Below are positions 55,948-64,000 of a stretch of 64,000 nt of DNA, piece after piece. The notes beneath the pieces were generated by a model. That model was not told the origin of the DNA, made no database searches, and saw only the letters and a program-made list of their open reading frames with translations. The stretch's first letter is position 1. Each line of letters starts with the position of its first letter. The translations under genes and the position numbers were made by a program. Source of the DNA: Burkholderiales bacterium Ga0077547 (lineage in GTDB: Bacteria > Pseudomonadota > Gammaproteobacteria > Burkholderiales > Burkholderiaceae_C); the NCBI GenBank assembly GCA_001464195.1, contig LNEY01000019.1, positions 62,001-126,000 of the forward strand. The letters are read 5' to 3'.

Positions 55948-58218
55948 TCAGAGCGTGGCGAGCGCCTCGCGCACCAGCGCCGCGGTCAGGACCTCAGGCA
56001 ACAGCAGCGGTTCGCGCCCCGGGCGCAGCAGCACGTACACCGGGACACCGTTGCGTCCCAGGCGCGCCAGCGCCTCGGTGATGCGCGCGTCCCGCTGTGT
56101 CCAGTCGGCGCGCATCAGCGCCACATTCGCCTGTGAGAAAGCCTGCATCGTGGCATCGGTCTGGAGGACCAGCCGCTTGTTGACCTGGCAGCTGACGCAC
56201 CACGCGGCGGTGAAGTCGACGAACACGGGCTGGCCCGCGGCGAGCCGCTCGGCAATCACGCCCTCGTCGTAGGCGGCCCACGCTGCCTCGGGCGAGCCCG
56301 GCGCAGCGGTGCGTGAGGCGGCCGTGGCGCTGAGATGCCCGCCGGGCCAGCTCCAGACCAGCGCGCCGATCATCAGCAAGCCACCGACGGCACGCCGCAC
56401 CATCATGGCCCCTCCACCGCGGGATGAAGCGATGTGTTCAGCGTCGGCAACCCAGATCGCGAACGCCATCACCACCAGCGCGATCAGTGCCTTCGCAGCG
56501 CCATCGACGCCCGTCTGCTGGCCGAGCACCCACACCAGCCAGACCACCGTCAGGAACATCGGGAAGGCCAGTGCCTGCTTCAGACGCAGCATCCACGGCC
56601 CGGGTCGGGGCAGCCGCGCACGCCAGCCCGGCAGCAGCACCAGCAGCGCGTACGGCAGCGCCATGCCCAGGCCGAGCGCAGCAAACACACTGAGCGAAAC
56701 AGCTGGCGACTGCGTGATCGCGTAGCCGAGCGCAGCACCCATGAACGGTGCCGTGCACGGGCTGGCCGCCAAGACCGCGAGCACACCGGAGGCCAGCGCA
56801 TCGACCGCGGGGCGACGGTCACGCCAGGCCGCCAGGCCCTGCGGCAGCAGCCCACCGAACTCGAAGGCGCCCATCAGGTTCAGCCCCAGCGCAAAGAACA
56901 AGAGGGCCAGCACGAACACCACGCCCGGCTCCTGCAGCTGGAAGCCCCAACCGATCGCGCTGCCGGCAGCACGCAAACCCAGCAACAAGCCGGCGAGCGC
57001 CAGAAAGCTCAATACGACGCCGGCGCTGTAGGCCAGCGCATGCGTGCGCAGTGCCGCGGCCGCAGGGGCACCCTGGCCGCCGTGCTTCGCCAGGCTCAGC
57101 AGCTTGATCGACAGCACAGGGAACACGCAGGGCATCAGGTTCAACACCATGCCGCCCACAAAGGCCAGCAGCAGCGCCGTCGCCCAGCCCAGGTCGGCCC
57201 CTCCCCCCAGCGTCTCGGTCGCTGCGACGCCCGCGGTCGTGTCGGCCAGCGCCATCGTGCCCGCCGGCCATTCGAGCGCCGCAACGGCCCGCACGGGCGC
57301 TTCAAACTCGGCCGAGCGACGCGGGCCACCCCAGACCGTGGGCGCGCCGGGCACGCTCGGGCCTGGCGCCACCACGACGCCGGACAGCGACGCGGGCACA
57401 GCGGCGTCATCGAGCAGGCGCAGCTTGACCGCATAGCCGCCGTCGGTGCGAAACAGCTCGTGCTGCGCGGGCTCGATGACTTGTTCGACGTAAGGGAACA
57501 AATGCACGGCAGGCCGGGGCGCGGCGGCATCGAGTGGCTTGGAAAAAGTCACCAGCAACTCGCGTCCGGCCTGTTGTGCTTCGACCACCCAGCCGGTGAG
57601 TGGCGCCGACTGCTCGTCGCGGGTCCGCTCGAACAGCGCGGTGTGCTCGGTGGTGCCCGGCGTGACGGCATCGGCCGAATCAGCGCCCCCGACCACGGGC
57701 AGTTCCAGATTCAGCGTTGCGCTTTCGGGGATGCAGACGTCCTTGCACACCAGCCAGGTCGCCTGCGCCTGCAGGTTCAGCGTGCTGCCGGGTCGCGCAT
57801 CGGTCGGCGCGGTATAGACCAACGGCAGCAGCAGTTCGCCTTCGTAACCGTAGTTGACCAGCGGGCCGATCGGGAGTCGCGCGGGTGCCGGCCATTCGAT
57901 GTCGCCCGCGCTGCTGCCCGGCGGCAGCGTCCAGCTGAGCGTGGTGGGCAAGCCGGAATCACCGGGGTTGCGCCAGTAGGTGTGCCAGTGCGGAATGTGC
58001 TGCAGGCGCAAGCCGATGCGCAACGTTTCCCCCGGCTGCACCGCGCTGCGCTCGGCCACCAGCTCGGCGGTGACGTGGTCAGTCTTCACCGGTTGCGCAG
58101 ACACCGGACCCATCGAAGCGAAGGCGACGATCAGCCCGCCCAGCCAGCGCCGGAATGCAGCCACCGTTGGCGTGCAACGTGGCTTGGTCGATCGTGGATC
58201 AAGCGCCGATGAACTCAT
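55948..58218 (-). CDS. dsbD: DsbD/ScsB-family thiol:disulfide interchange protein
   Basis: The 756-residue protein has a signal segment (about 24-41) and an N-terminal periplasmic domain with a Cys pair (LVCKDVCIPE). The central DsbD membrane domain has two redox cysteines (LNLMPCVFPVLSIK and AASPCTAPFMGAALG). A C-terminal thioredoxin domain carries AWCVSCQVNKR. It transfers electrons from cytosolic thioredoxin to periplasmic targets. The extended N-terminal part with PHWHTYWRNPGDSG places it near ScsB rather than classical E. coli DsbD. Confidence 0.92.
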   Translation of the reverse strand: MSSSALDPRSTKPRCTPTVAAFRRWLGGLIVAFASMGPVSAQPVKTDHVTAELVAERSAVQPGETLRIGLRLQHIPHWHTYWRNPGDSGLPTTLSWTLPPGSSAGDIEWPAPARLPIGPLVNYGYEGELLLPLVYTAPTDARPGSTLNLQAQATWLVCKDVCIPESATLNLELPVVGGADSADAVTPGTTEHTALFERTRDEQSAPLTGWVVEAQQAGRELLVTFSKPLDAAAPRPAVHLFPYVEQVIEPAQHELFRTDGGYAVKLRLLDDAAVPASLSGVVVAPGPSVPGAPTVWGGPRRSAEFEAPVRAVAALEWPAGTMALADTTAGVAATETLGGGADLGWATALLLAFVGGMVLNLMPCVFPVLSIKLLSLAKHGGQGAPAAAALRTHALAYSAGVVLSFLALAGLLLGLRAAGSAIGWGFQLQEPGVVFVLALLFFALGLNLMGAFEFGGLLPQGLAAWRDRRPAVDALASGVLAVLAASPCTAPFMGAALGYAITQSPAVSLSVFAALGLGMALPYALLVLLPGWRARLPRPGPWMLRLKQALAFPMFLTVVWLVWVLGQQTGVDGAAKALIALVVMAFAIWVADAEHIASSRGGGAMMVRRAVGGLLMIGALVWSWPGGHLSATAASRTAAPGSPEAAWAAYDEGVIAERLAAGQPVFVDFTAAWCVSCQVNKRLVLQTDATMQAFSQANVALMRADWTQRDARITEALARLGRNGVPVYVLLRPGREPLLLPEVLTAALVREALATL

Positions 58219-58301
58219 CCGTTACTTTTTCGTTTCAAGGGAGGTAGGCTCGATTCTGGTGGGCAACGGGAGTTCCGTCCGCCCACGGCAGGGCGGGTGA
58301 C

Positions 58302-59093
58302 TCAGCACTGGCGAGCTCGGCGCCACCAGCCCAGTCCGGCCGAGGTGCCGGCGCGAGGCCGGTATTCGCAGCCGACGTGGCCACGATAGCCCAGCTGGTC
58401 GATCAGTTCGAACAGGTGCGGGTAGTTCAGATCGCCGCTGTCGGGCTCATTCCGGTCTGGCACCCCGGCGATCTGCAGGTGGCCGACGCCGTCGATGTGC
58501 CGCTGCAGCTGGGTCACGGCATCGCCTTCCATGATCTGGCAGTGGTACAGGTCCATCTGCACCTTCAAGTTGGGCTCACCCACCGCGGCCACGAGGTCAT
58601 GCGCCGCTTGCTGGTGATTGAGGTAGTAGCCAGGCATGTCTCGCGTGTTGATCGGCTCGATCAGCAGCGTGATGCCGTGCGGCGCCAACGCGCGCGCCGC
58701 GTGTCGCAGGTTGGCGACATAGGTGCGATGCATTTCCGCGCGGTCATCGGCCGTGGCACCGGCAGGCACCAATCCGGCCAGCGCATGCAACTGTCGGCAA
58801 CCCGAGGCCTGCGCGTAACCCAACCCCATCTCAACGGCGGCTGCGAACTCGGCCTCTCGGCCGGGCAGGGCGGCCAAGCCACGCTCCCCTGCGGCCCAGT
58901 TCCCAGGCCACAGGTTGAACAGCACCAGGCTCAGGCGCTGCGCATTCAAATGTTGCGCGAGCTCCTCGCTGCCGAGCTCATACGGAAAGAGGCACTCGAC
59001 CGCCTCGAATCCGTCGGCCGCTGCCGCTGCGAAACGATCGGCGAATGCGTACTCCGCGTACATCAGCGTCAGGTTGGCAGCGAATCGGGGCAT
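58302..59093 (-). CDS. hyi: hydroxypyruvate isomerase-like TIM-barrel protein
   Basis: The 263-residue protein is a sugar-phosphate-isomerase-type TIM barrel. It has [17 protein letters not shown] and the catalytic Glu in [17 protein letters not shown]. The later metal ligands lie in [30 protein letters not shown] and GCEYRPR. It should interconvert hydroxypyruvate and tartronate semialdehyde, connecting glyoxylate or serine metabolism with glycerate. It is divergent from fae. Confidence 0.9.
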   Translation of the reverse strand: MPRFAANLTLMYAEYAFADRFAAAAADGFEAVECLFPYELGSEELAQHLNAQRLSLVLFNLWPGNWAAGERGLAALPGREAEFAAAVEMGLGYAQASGCRQLHALAGLVPAGATADDRAEMHRTYVANLRHAARALAPHGITLLIEPINTRDMPGYYLNHQQAAHDLVAAVGEPNLKVQMDLYHCQIMEGDAVTQLQRHIDGVGHLQIAGVPDRNEPDSGDLNYPHLFELIDQLGYRGHVGCEYRPRAGTSAGLGWWRRARQC

Positions 59094-59188
59094 GCGGCGA
59101 TTGTCGGATGACGAGAAGACGATTCGCCGAATCGGGGCGTGGTGATAAGGTTCTTGGCAGGCCAACTTGACTCTGCGGGATTGAAATC
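59094..59188. promoter_or_regulatory. divergent hyi/fae promoter region
   Basis: Ninety-five bases separate the two start codons. GGGA at about 59178 serves as a ribosome site for fae. No operator repeat is evident. Confidence 0.45.
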
Positions 59189-59686
59189 ATGGCGAAGATC
59201 GATCGCTTGATGGTGGGCGAATCCATGGTCGGCGAGGGCCACGAAGTGGCGCACATCGACCTGCTCATCGGCCCCCGTGGCAGCGCAGCGGAGGCGGCGT
59301 TCGCAAATGCGCTGGTGAACAACAAGGATGGCTTCACTTCGATGCTGGCCGTGATCGCCCCCAACCTGTTGACCAAGCCCTCGACGGTGATGTTCAACAA
59401 GGTCACGCTCAAAGGGGCGAAGCAGGCCGTGCAGATGTTCGGCCCGGCGCAGCGCGGGATCGCCATGGGCGTGGCCGATTCGGTCGAAGAGGGCACGATT
59501 CCGCTGATCGAGGCCGACAACCTGTTCATCTGCGTCAGTGTGTTCATCCACTGGCTGGCAGAAGACGACCGGAAAATCCAGGAATACAACTACCTCGCGA
59601 CCAAGGAGGCGATCCAGCGCGCCGTCACGGGATCGCCGAGCGCCGCCGAGGTACTCGCGCGCAAAGGTGCCGTGTCGTCGTCGTAG
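59189..59686 (+). CDS. fae: formaldehyde-activating enzyme
   Basis: The 165-residue protein carries the Fae features: [20 protein letters not shown] with its conserved histidine (H22), [19 protein letters not shown], and [20 protein letters not shown]. Its C-terminus is [18 protein letters not shown] followed by [10 protein letters not shown]. Fae condenses formaldehyde with tetrahydromethanopterin, the entry to the H4MPT route for formaldehyde oxidation in methylotrophs and some beta-proteobacteria. The other H4MPT genes are not in the window. It is convergent with folB and divergent from hyi. Confidence 0.95.
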   Translation: MAKIDRLMVGESMVGEGHEVAHIDLLIGPRGSAAEAAFANALVNNKDGFTSMLAVIAPNLLTKPSTVMFNKVTLKGAKQAVQMFGPAQRGIAMGVADSVEEGTIPLIEADNLFICVSVFIHWLAEDDRKIQEYNYLATKEAIQRAVTGSPSAAEVLARKGAVSSS

Positions 59687-59699
59687 CCGGCGGCCTGAG

Positions 59700-60203
59700 T
59701 CAGCGCTCCACGCGCCGCTCGATGACAACGCCCACGGCCTGCACATCGGCGAACTTCTTCGGCTTGACTGCCTTCACGCGCACCCAGGCCGCGCCGAAGT
59801 CCACGATCAGCATGTGGGCGATCGCCTCGGCAAACGACTCCAGCAGCGTCAGCCGGTGGTCACGGTACAGGGCCGCCAACCGGTCGTGCACCGCACCGTA
59901 GTCGATGGTGTCGGCGATGCGATCGGTCTCGCAGGCCCTGGCGCGTGGCAGGCCGGCATGCACATCGACCACGATGGTCTGCGGGCGGTGCAGTTCGGCG
60001 TCGTGAATGCCAATCACCGTCTGGCCGCTGTAGCCCTCGATGAAGATCACATCCATCGGCTGCGCAGCGTCCGCCGGTGCCACCTTGCGCAAGGCGGACG
60101 TCTCGGAGGCACTATCGAGGTTGAGAGGGAGGGACACGGCAGCGTGGATGAAGCCCAGACGGCGACGGGTGCAAGGCCCCAACGCGCTTTGTGATTCTGG
60201 CAT
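59700..60203 (-). CDS. folB: dihydroneopterin aldolase
   Basis: FolB acts in folate synthesis on 7,8-dihydroneopterin. The core starts MDVIFIEGYSGQTVIGIHD and contains TIDYGAVHDRL, LLESFAEAIAHMLI and the late lysine in VKAVKPKKFADVQAVGVVIE. A 49-residue extension precedes it if translation starts at ATG 60201-60203. That start has a good GAAGG site with 6-base spacing, so I chose it; ATG 60054-60056 gives the usual 118-residue form. Convergence with fae raises the chance of a pterin-related neighbourhood, but no H4MPT gene is seen. Confidence 0.87.
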   Translation of the reverse strand: MPESQSALGPCTRRRLGFIHAAVSLPLNLDSASETSALRKVAPADAAQPMDVIFIEGYSGQTVIGIHDAELHRPQTIVVDVHAGLPRARACETDRIADTIDYGAVHDRLAALYRDHRLTLLESFAEAIAHMLIVDFGAAWVRVKAVKPKKFADVQAVGVVIERRVER

Positions 60204-60322
60204 CGCTGACCTTCGCTGCAGAGTAAGCCTGCAAACACCTGGCATTTCTCGCTCAAGTGGGCGTCAGCGCAGTCGATACAACGATGAGCCCCGAAGAGTT
60301 TCTTCGCCCTGTCGAGTTCGCC

Positions 60323-60709
60323 ATGTTGCGCTTAGCCCTGTCTGCCCTGCTGATGACCGTCGTCGCGCTGCCACTGGCCGGCTGTGATCAGTTGGGCATC
60401 GAATCGCCCGAGAAGATCGCGGCGGCGCGCGCTGCCGAAGGTGCGGCCATCGGTGGCGCCTGTCGCCACGCCGGCCGGGCCATCGAGGACTGCTACACCC
60501 TGAACAAGAAAGCCGACAAGGCGGCGATCTTCACCGGTTGGCGCGACATGAACGACTACATGCGCGAGAACAAGATCGACGCGGTGTCGCCGCAACTCGA
60601 GAACCCGGTGGAAAGTGCACGCAACACGATGCCGGCAGCCGACGCGGCCGAGACTGACACCCAGACGGCGAAAGCGCCCAAGGACGCCAAGGAACCCGAC
60701 GCCCACTGA
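60323..60709 (+). CDS. small lipoprotein, unknown function
   Basis: The 128-residue protein has a signal peptide and lipobox (LPLAGCDQ, cysteine about 21). A short helical region with Cys residues (GGACRHAGRAIEDCYTLNKK, GWRDMNDYMRENKI) follows, then a charged Ala/Lys/Asp-rich tail. I do not recognise a named family. It is likely tethered to the outer or inner membrane. It is divergent from folB and precedes azlC by 83 bases. Confidence 0.72.
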   Translation: MLRLALSALLMTVVALPLAGCDQLGIESPEKIAAARAAEGAAIGGACRHAGRAIEDCYTLNKKADKAAIFTGWRDMNDYMRENKIDAVSPQLENPVESARNTMPAADAAETDTQTAKAPKDAKEPDAH

Positions 60710-60792
60710 GGGCGGGAGTCGCGCGGTCACCGCGCGGCACAAAGCCGTGCCCGTCCCCGGGCCATGGCGTCGCCACGGCCTGGCGGCGCATC

Positions 60793-61557
60793 GTGAACCC
60801 ACACAATCGGAAGATGAGTTCTGCCATCCGGTCGATGCTGGACGACCCCGATTTCCGCAGAGGTGCGCACGAGATGCGCGGCCTGGCGGCCGGCATCGGC
60901 GCCTGGGGGCTGGTCACGGGTGTGGCAATGGTCAAGGGTGGCCTCAGCGTGCCCCTGGCCGCCCTGATGACGCTGCTCGTGTATGCCGGCAGCGCCCAGC
61001 TCGCAGCACTGCCCTTGCTGGCGGCCGGGGCGCCGATGTGGGTGATCTGGGCCGCGGCTTTCTGCGTCAACCTGCGCTTCGTGATCTACAGCGCCCACTG
61101 GCGCGCGGTCTTTGCGCACGTGCCACGTCGCTACAGGTTGATGCTGGGCTACCTGGCGGTCGATCTGAGCCTCATTGGGTTCCAGCGTGCCTACCCCACC
61201 GATGAACAAGGCCCGAGTCGCGCGCCGGGGCAACTGCCCTACTTCCTCGGCGGAGCGCTGCTGCTGTGGGCGGCCTGGCAGGTGCCTTCGCTGATCGGCA
61301 TCGCGCTGGCCAACGTGATCCCGGACGCCTGGGGCCTGGGCTTTGCCGGAACGCTGGCGATGGTCGGCATCACCTACAGCCTGTTGTCCGACCGCAGCAC
61401 CTGGGTGGTCGCGGGCGTGGCGGGCACCGCGGCGGTGGTGGCCTTTGCACTGCCCCTGAAGCTCAACATCATCGTCGCGATCGTCGCCGCAGTGGCCGCC
61501 GGGCTGCTGATCGAGCAGGGGCAGAACGCCGCCCGGCGCCTGCAACGGTCGGCCTGA
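60793..61557 (+). CDS. azlC: AzlC-family branched-chain amino-acid exporter subunit
   Basis: The 254-residue membrane protein has AzlC motifs: GLVTGVAMVKGGLSVPLAAL, YAGSAQLAALPLL and FCVNLRFVIYSAHW. Four to five hydrophobic segments continue to the C-terminus. With AzlD it would export branched-chain amino acids and related compounds. The start is GTG 60793, or ATG 60814 with a shorter N-terminus. AzlD follows after 23 bases. Confidence 0.9.
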   Translation: MNPHNRKMSSAIRSMLDDPDFRRGAHEMRGLAAGIGAWGLVTGVAMVKGGLSVPLAALMTLLVYAGSAQLAALPLLAAGAPMWVIWAAAFCVNLRFVIYSAHWRAVFAHVPRRYRLMLGYLAVDLSLIGFQRAYPTDEQGPSRAPGQLPYFLGGALLLWAAWQVPSLIGIALANVIPDAWGLGFAGTLAMVGITYSLLSDRSTWVVAGVAGTAAVVAFALPLKLNIIVAIVAAVAAGLLIEQGQNAARRLQRSA

Positions 61558-61580
61558 TGCAGCCCGGCTGATCCCGCCCC

Positions 61581-61913
61581 ATGAGTGACGCCGCGTACAC
61601 CACGATCACCATCGTCGGGCTGGCCATCATCACCGTTGTCTCGCGGGGGTTCTTCCTGTTTCCCGAGCGCGAGGTGCCGATTCCCACCTGGCTGCAGCGC
61701 GGCCTGAAGGTGGCTCCGCTGGCCGCGCTGTCGGCGGTCATCGTGCCCGAGATCGTGATGACGCAGGGCCAGCTCATCAACACCTGGCAGGACGCCCGGC
61801 TGCCGGCCGCGCTGGTGGCCACACTCTGGTACGCCTGGCGCCCCGGGGTGCTGGGGCCGCTGCTGGCGGGGCTCGCGGTGTACCTGCCGTTGCGGCTGAT
61901 GTTCGGCTGGTGA
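61581..61913 (+). CDS. azlD: AzlD-family membrane protein
   Basis: The 110-residue partner of AzlC has three to four membrane helices. Conserved features are ITIVGLAIITVVSRGFFLF, PTWLQRGLKVAPLAALSAVI and LVATLWYAWRPGVLGPLLAG. It forms the second subunit of the branched-chain amino-acid exporter. Confidence 0.9.
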   Translation: MSDAAYTTITIVGLAIITVVSRGFFLFPEREVPIPTWLQRGLKVAPLAALSAVIVPEIVMTQGQLINTWQDARLPAALVATLWYAWRPGVLGPLLAGLAVYLPLRLMFGW

Positions 61914-61971
61914 GCGGCACAGCGCGAGGGGCCGACCTTAAACTCAGCTCGCCACACGACCCATTCCGCCC

Positions 61972-63189
61972 ATGAAAGCCCTTCGATTCACCGATCTCAT
62001 CGCCGCCAACCGCGTCGCAGGCCAGCGGGTGTTCATCCGCGTTGATTTCAACGTGCCGCAGGACGACGCCGGCCGCATCACCGACGACACCCGCATCCGG
62101 TTGTCGCTGCCCTGCATCGAGGCCGCGCTGAAGGCCGGCGCGTCGGTGATGGTCACCTCGCACCTGGGCCGGCCGAAAGAGGGCCACTGGACCGCCGAAG
62201 ACTCGCTGGCACCGATTGCATCGCATGTCAGTGAACTGCTGGGCCGCCCGGCGCCGCTGATCCGGGACTGGGTCGACGGCGTGGCGGTGAACGGCCGCCC
62301 GCTGGCCGCTGGCGAACTGGTGCTGCTGGAGAACTGCCGCCTGAATGTCGGTGAGGCCAAGAACGACGGGGCGCTGAGCCGCAAGATGGCAGCGCTCTGC
62401 GACATCTATGTCAACGACGCGTTCGGCGCCGCGCACCGCGCACAGGCCTCCACGCACGGCATCGCGAAGTACGCCCGCACCGCCTGCGCGGGCCCGCTGT
62501 TGGCCGGCGAAGCCGACGCCATCACGAAGGTGCTGGCTGCCCCGAAGCGGCCGCTGGTCGCCATTGTCGGCGGCAGCAAGGTGAGCACCAAGCTGACGAT
62601 TCTCGAAGCGTTGTCGGCCAAGGTCGACGGGCTGATCGTCGGCGGCGGCATCGCCAACACCTTCATGCTGGCCGCGGGCCTGCCGATCGGCAAGTCATTG
62701 GCAGAGGCCGACCTGGTCGACAAGGCCAGGACGGTGATCGCCTCCATGAAAGCGCGGGGCGCCGAAGTGCCGATTCCCGTCGATGTGGTCACAGCCAAGA
62801 CCTTCGCGGTCGATGCGCTGGCCACAACGAAGGCTTCCACCGATGTGGCCGCCGACGACCTGATCCTCGACATCGGCCCGAAGACCGCGGCAGCGCTGGC
62901 CGAGAAGCTGAAATCGGCCGGCACGATCGTCTGGAACGGGCCGGTTGGCGTGTTCGAGTTCGAGGCGTTCTCGCACGGCACCGAAGCCATCGCGCACGCG
63001 ATCGCCGCGTCGAGCGCATTCAGCATCGCCGGTGGCGGCGACACGCTGGCAGCGATCGCGAAGTTCGGCGTCGAGAGCGGCGTCGGCTACATCTGCACCG
63101 GTGGCGGCGCCTTCCTCGAAATGCTCGAAGGCAAGGTGCTCCCGGCCATCGAAATCCTCGAACAGCGCGCGCAAGACGCGCCCACCTGA
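61972..63189 (+). CDS. pgk: phosphoglycerate kinase
   Basis: PGK makes 3-phosphoglycerate and ATP in glycolysis. The 405-residue protein has [47 protein letters not shown] and the nucleotide segment [14 protein letters not shown]. Full length is normal. It is 50 bases before pyk, the common beta-proteobacterial order (pgk-pyk). Confidence 0.97.
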   Translation: MKALRFTDLIAANRVAGQRVFIRVDFNVPQDDAGRITDDTRIRLSLPCIEAALKAGASVMVTSHLGRPKEGHWTAEDSLAPIASHVSELLGRPAPLIRDWVDGVAVNGRPLAAGELVLLENCRLNVGEAKNDGALSRKMAALCDIYVNDAFGAAHRAQASTHGIAKYARTACAGPLLAGEADAITKVLAAPKRPLVAIVGGSKVSTKLTILEALSAKVDGLIVGGGIANTFMLAAGLPIGKSLAEADLVDKARTVIASMKARGAEVPIPVDVVTAKTFAVDALATTKASTDVAADDLILDIGPKTAAALAEKLKSAGTIVWNGPVGVFEFEAFSHGTEAIAHAIAASSAFSIAGGGDTLAAIAKFGVESGVGYICTGGGAFLEMLEGKVLPAIEILEQRAQDAPT

Positions 63190-63239
63190 CCGGTCACCGA
63201 GCTCAAGGCACGGCCTGGCCCTTCCACGAAGAACCGACC

Positions 63240-64000
63240 ATGCTGCGTGCCACCAAGATCGTCGCCACCCTCGGGCCCGCCTCCAGCTCCGCCGAGGTGC
63301 TCGAGCGGATGATCCGCGCCGGCGTCGACGTGATGCGGCTGAATTTTTCACACGGCAGCGCGCAGGACCACATTGACCGCGCCGCACTGGTGCGCGAGGT
63401 GGCCCAGCGGGTGGGCAAGGAGATCGCCCTGATGGCCGATCTGCAGGGCCCGAAGATCCGTGTCGGCAAGTTCGAGGGCGGCAAGACGATGCTCGAAGCG
63501 GGGCAGACCTTCGTGCTCGATGGCGAGACCACCGCGCTCGGTACGAATGAGCGCGTCGGTCTGGACTACAAGGAACTGCCGCGCGACGTGCGCCCGGGCG
63601 ACACGCTGCTGCTCAACGACGGGCTGCTGAAGCTCACCGTCGATGCGGTGCGCGGGGCCGAAGTGCACACCACCGTGGTGATCGGCGGCGAGCTGTCGAA
63701 CAACAAGGGCATCAACAAGGCCGGTGGCGGCCTGACCGCGCCAGCCCTGACAGCCAAGGACATGGAAGACATCAAGACCGCGATGAGCTTCCAGTGCGAG
63801 TACCTGGCGGTGAGCTTTCCGAAGAGCGCGACCGACATGGAAATGGCGCGCCAGCTTGCCAACCTGGCCGGTGAGCCCTACAAGCACAAGGCGGCGCTGA
63901 TCGCCAAGATCGAACGCAGCGAGGCGATTCCGGTGCTGGAAAGCATCCTCAAGGCTAGCGACGGCATCATGGTCGCGCGTGGCGACCTGGCGGTGGAAGT
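63240..64000 (+). CDS. pyk: pyruvate kinase, 5' part
   Basis: The frame opens at ATG 63240 with MLRATKIVATLGPASS and continues without a stop to the window edge, giving about 253 residues of an enzyme of about 480. Substrate and metal sites are visible: MRLNFSHGS, ADLQGPKIRVG, LLNDGLLKL, GGGLTAPALTAKD, the catalytic lysine in LIAKIERSEA, and DGIMVARGDLAVE. It catalyses the last ATP-yielding step of glycolysis. The C-terminal regulatory domain is outside the window. Confidence 0.96.
   Translation, partial: MLRATKIVATLGPASSSAEVLERMIRAGVDVMRLNFSHGSAQDHIDRAALVREVAQRVGKEIALMADLQGPKIRVGKFEGGKTMLEAGQTFVLDGETTALGTNERVGLDYKELPRDVRPGDTLLLNDGLLKLTVDAVRGAEVHTTVVIGGELSNNKGINKAGGGLTAPALTAKDMEDIKTAMSFQCEYLAVSFPKSATDMEMARQLANLAGEPYKHKAALIAKIERSEAIPVLESILKASDGIMVARGDLAVE

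Overview
The window is high-GC DNA from a beta-proteobacterium, most likely order Burkholderiales and near the Rubrivivax/Leptothrix/Sphaerotilus group. The reasons are the gene orders (yhdP-glnE, hpf-ptsN-hprK, fur-bamE-dapB-exbB/D, pgk-pyk), the HPr-kinase-type PTS branch, a PEP-CTERM secreted protein, and a formaldehyde-activating enzyme. It looks chromosomal throughout. I see no tRNA or rRNA genes, CRISPR arrays, insertion sequences or prophage. Genus-level placement is inference.

Layout. 1-5.2 kb: truncated yhdP divergent from glnE, then rfaE2. 5.2-18.2 kb: a light/photo-oxidative-stress region. It holds a diiron ferritin-like gene; a translationally coupled operon of a MerR/B12 photoreceptor-like regulator, a DUF2256 zinc-ribbon protein and an FeS-type photolyase; a periplasmic glutathione peroxidase; and an eight-gene operon (FAD oxidoreductase, DUF1365, CFA-synthase-like methyltransferase, chalcone-isomerase-like protein, MFS carrier, frameshifted DUF3833 lipoprotein, SDR, SnoaL-like protein) ending in a second FAD oxidoreductase. 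18.2-20.6 kb: MFS transporter, a 56-residue membrane protein and CorA. 20.8-22.8 kb: hpf-ptsN-hprK. 22.9-26 kb: fur divergent from bamE-dapB-exbB/exbD. 26-31.7 kb: a PEP-CTERM protein, a RibA variant and bioA-bioF-bioD. 31.8-35.2 kb: an HD-GYP-like protein, a small membrane protein and a diguanylate cyclase.

35.3-50.5 kb is an iron region. It encodes a MacAB/outer-membrane-factor exporter, a Fiu-type TonB-dependent receptor behind a Fur-box promoter, and a PiuC-like hydroxylase. A convergent seven-gene operon follows: tonB-exbB-exbD-PepSY-DUF2271-DUF4198-ApbE-flavoreductase. Together these could export a siderophore, re-import it as a ferric complex, energise uptake, and release iron by periplasmic reduction through covalently flavinylated proteins. 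DUF2271 carries a recognisable FMN-attachment-like motif.

50.7-64 kb: a MOSC protein, a hybrid histidine kinase, an NADPH-dependent FMN reductase, a ChaN-like protein, a redoxin, a DsbD/ScsB-type thiol reductase, hydroxypyruvate isomerase divergent from fae, folB, a lipoprotein, azlCD, pgk and the 5' part of pyk. The two stretches most worth follow-up are the B12-photoreceptor/photolyase/lipid-modification region and the PepSY-DUF2271-ApbE iron-reduction operon.
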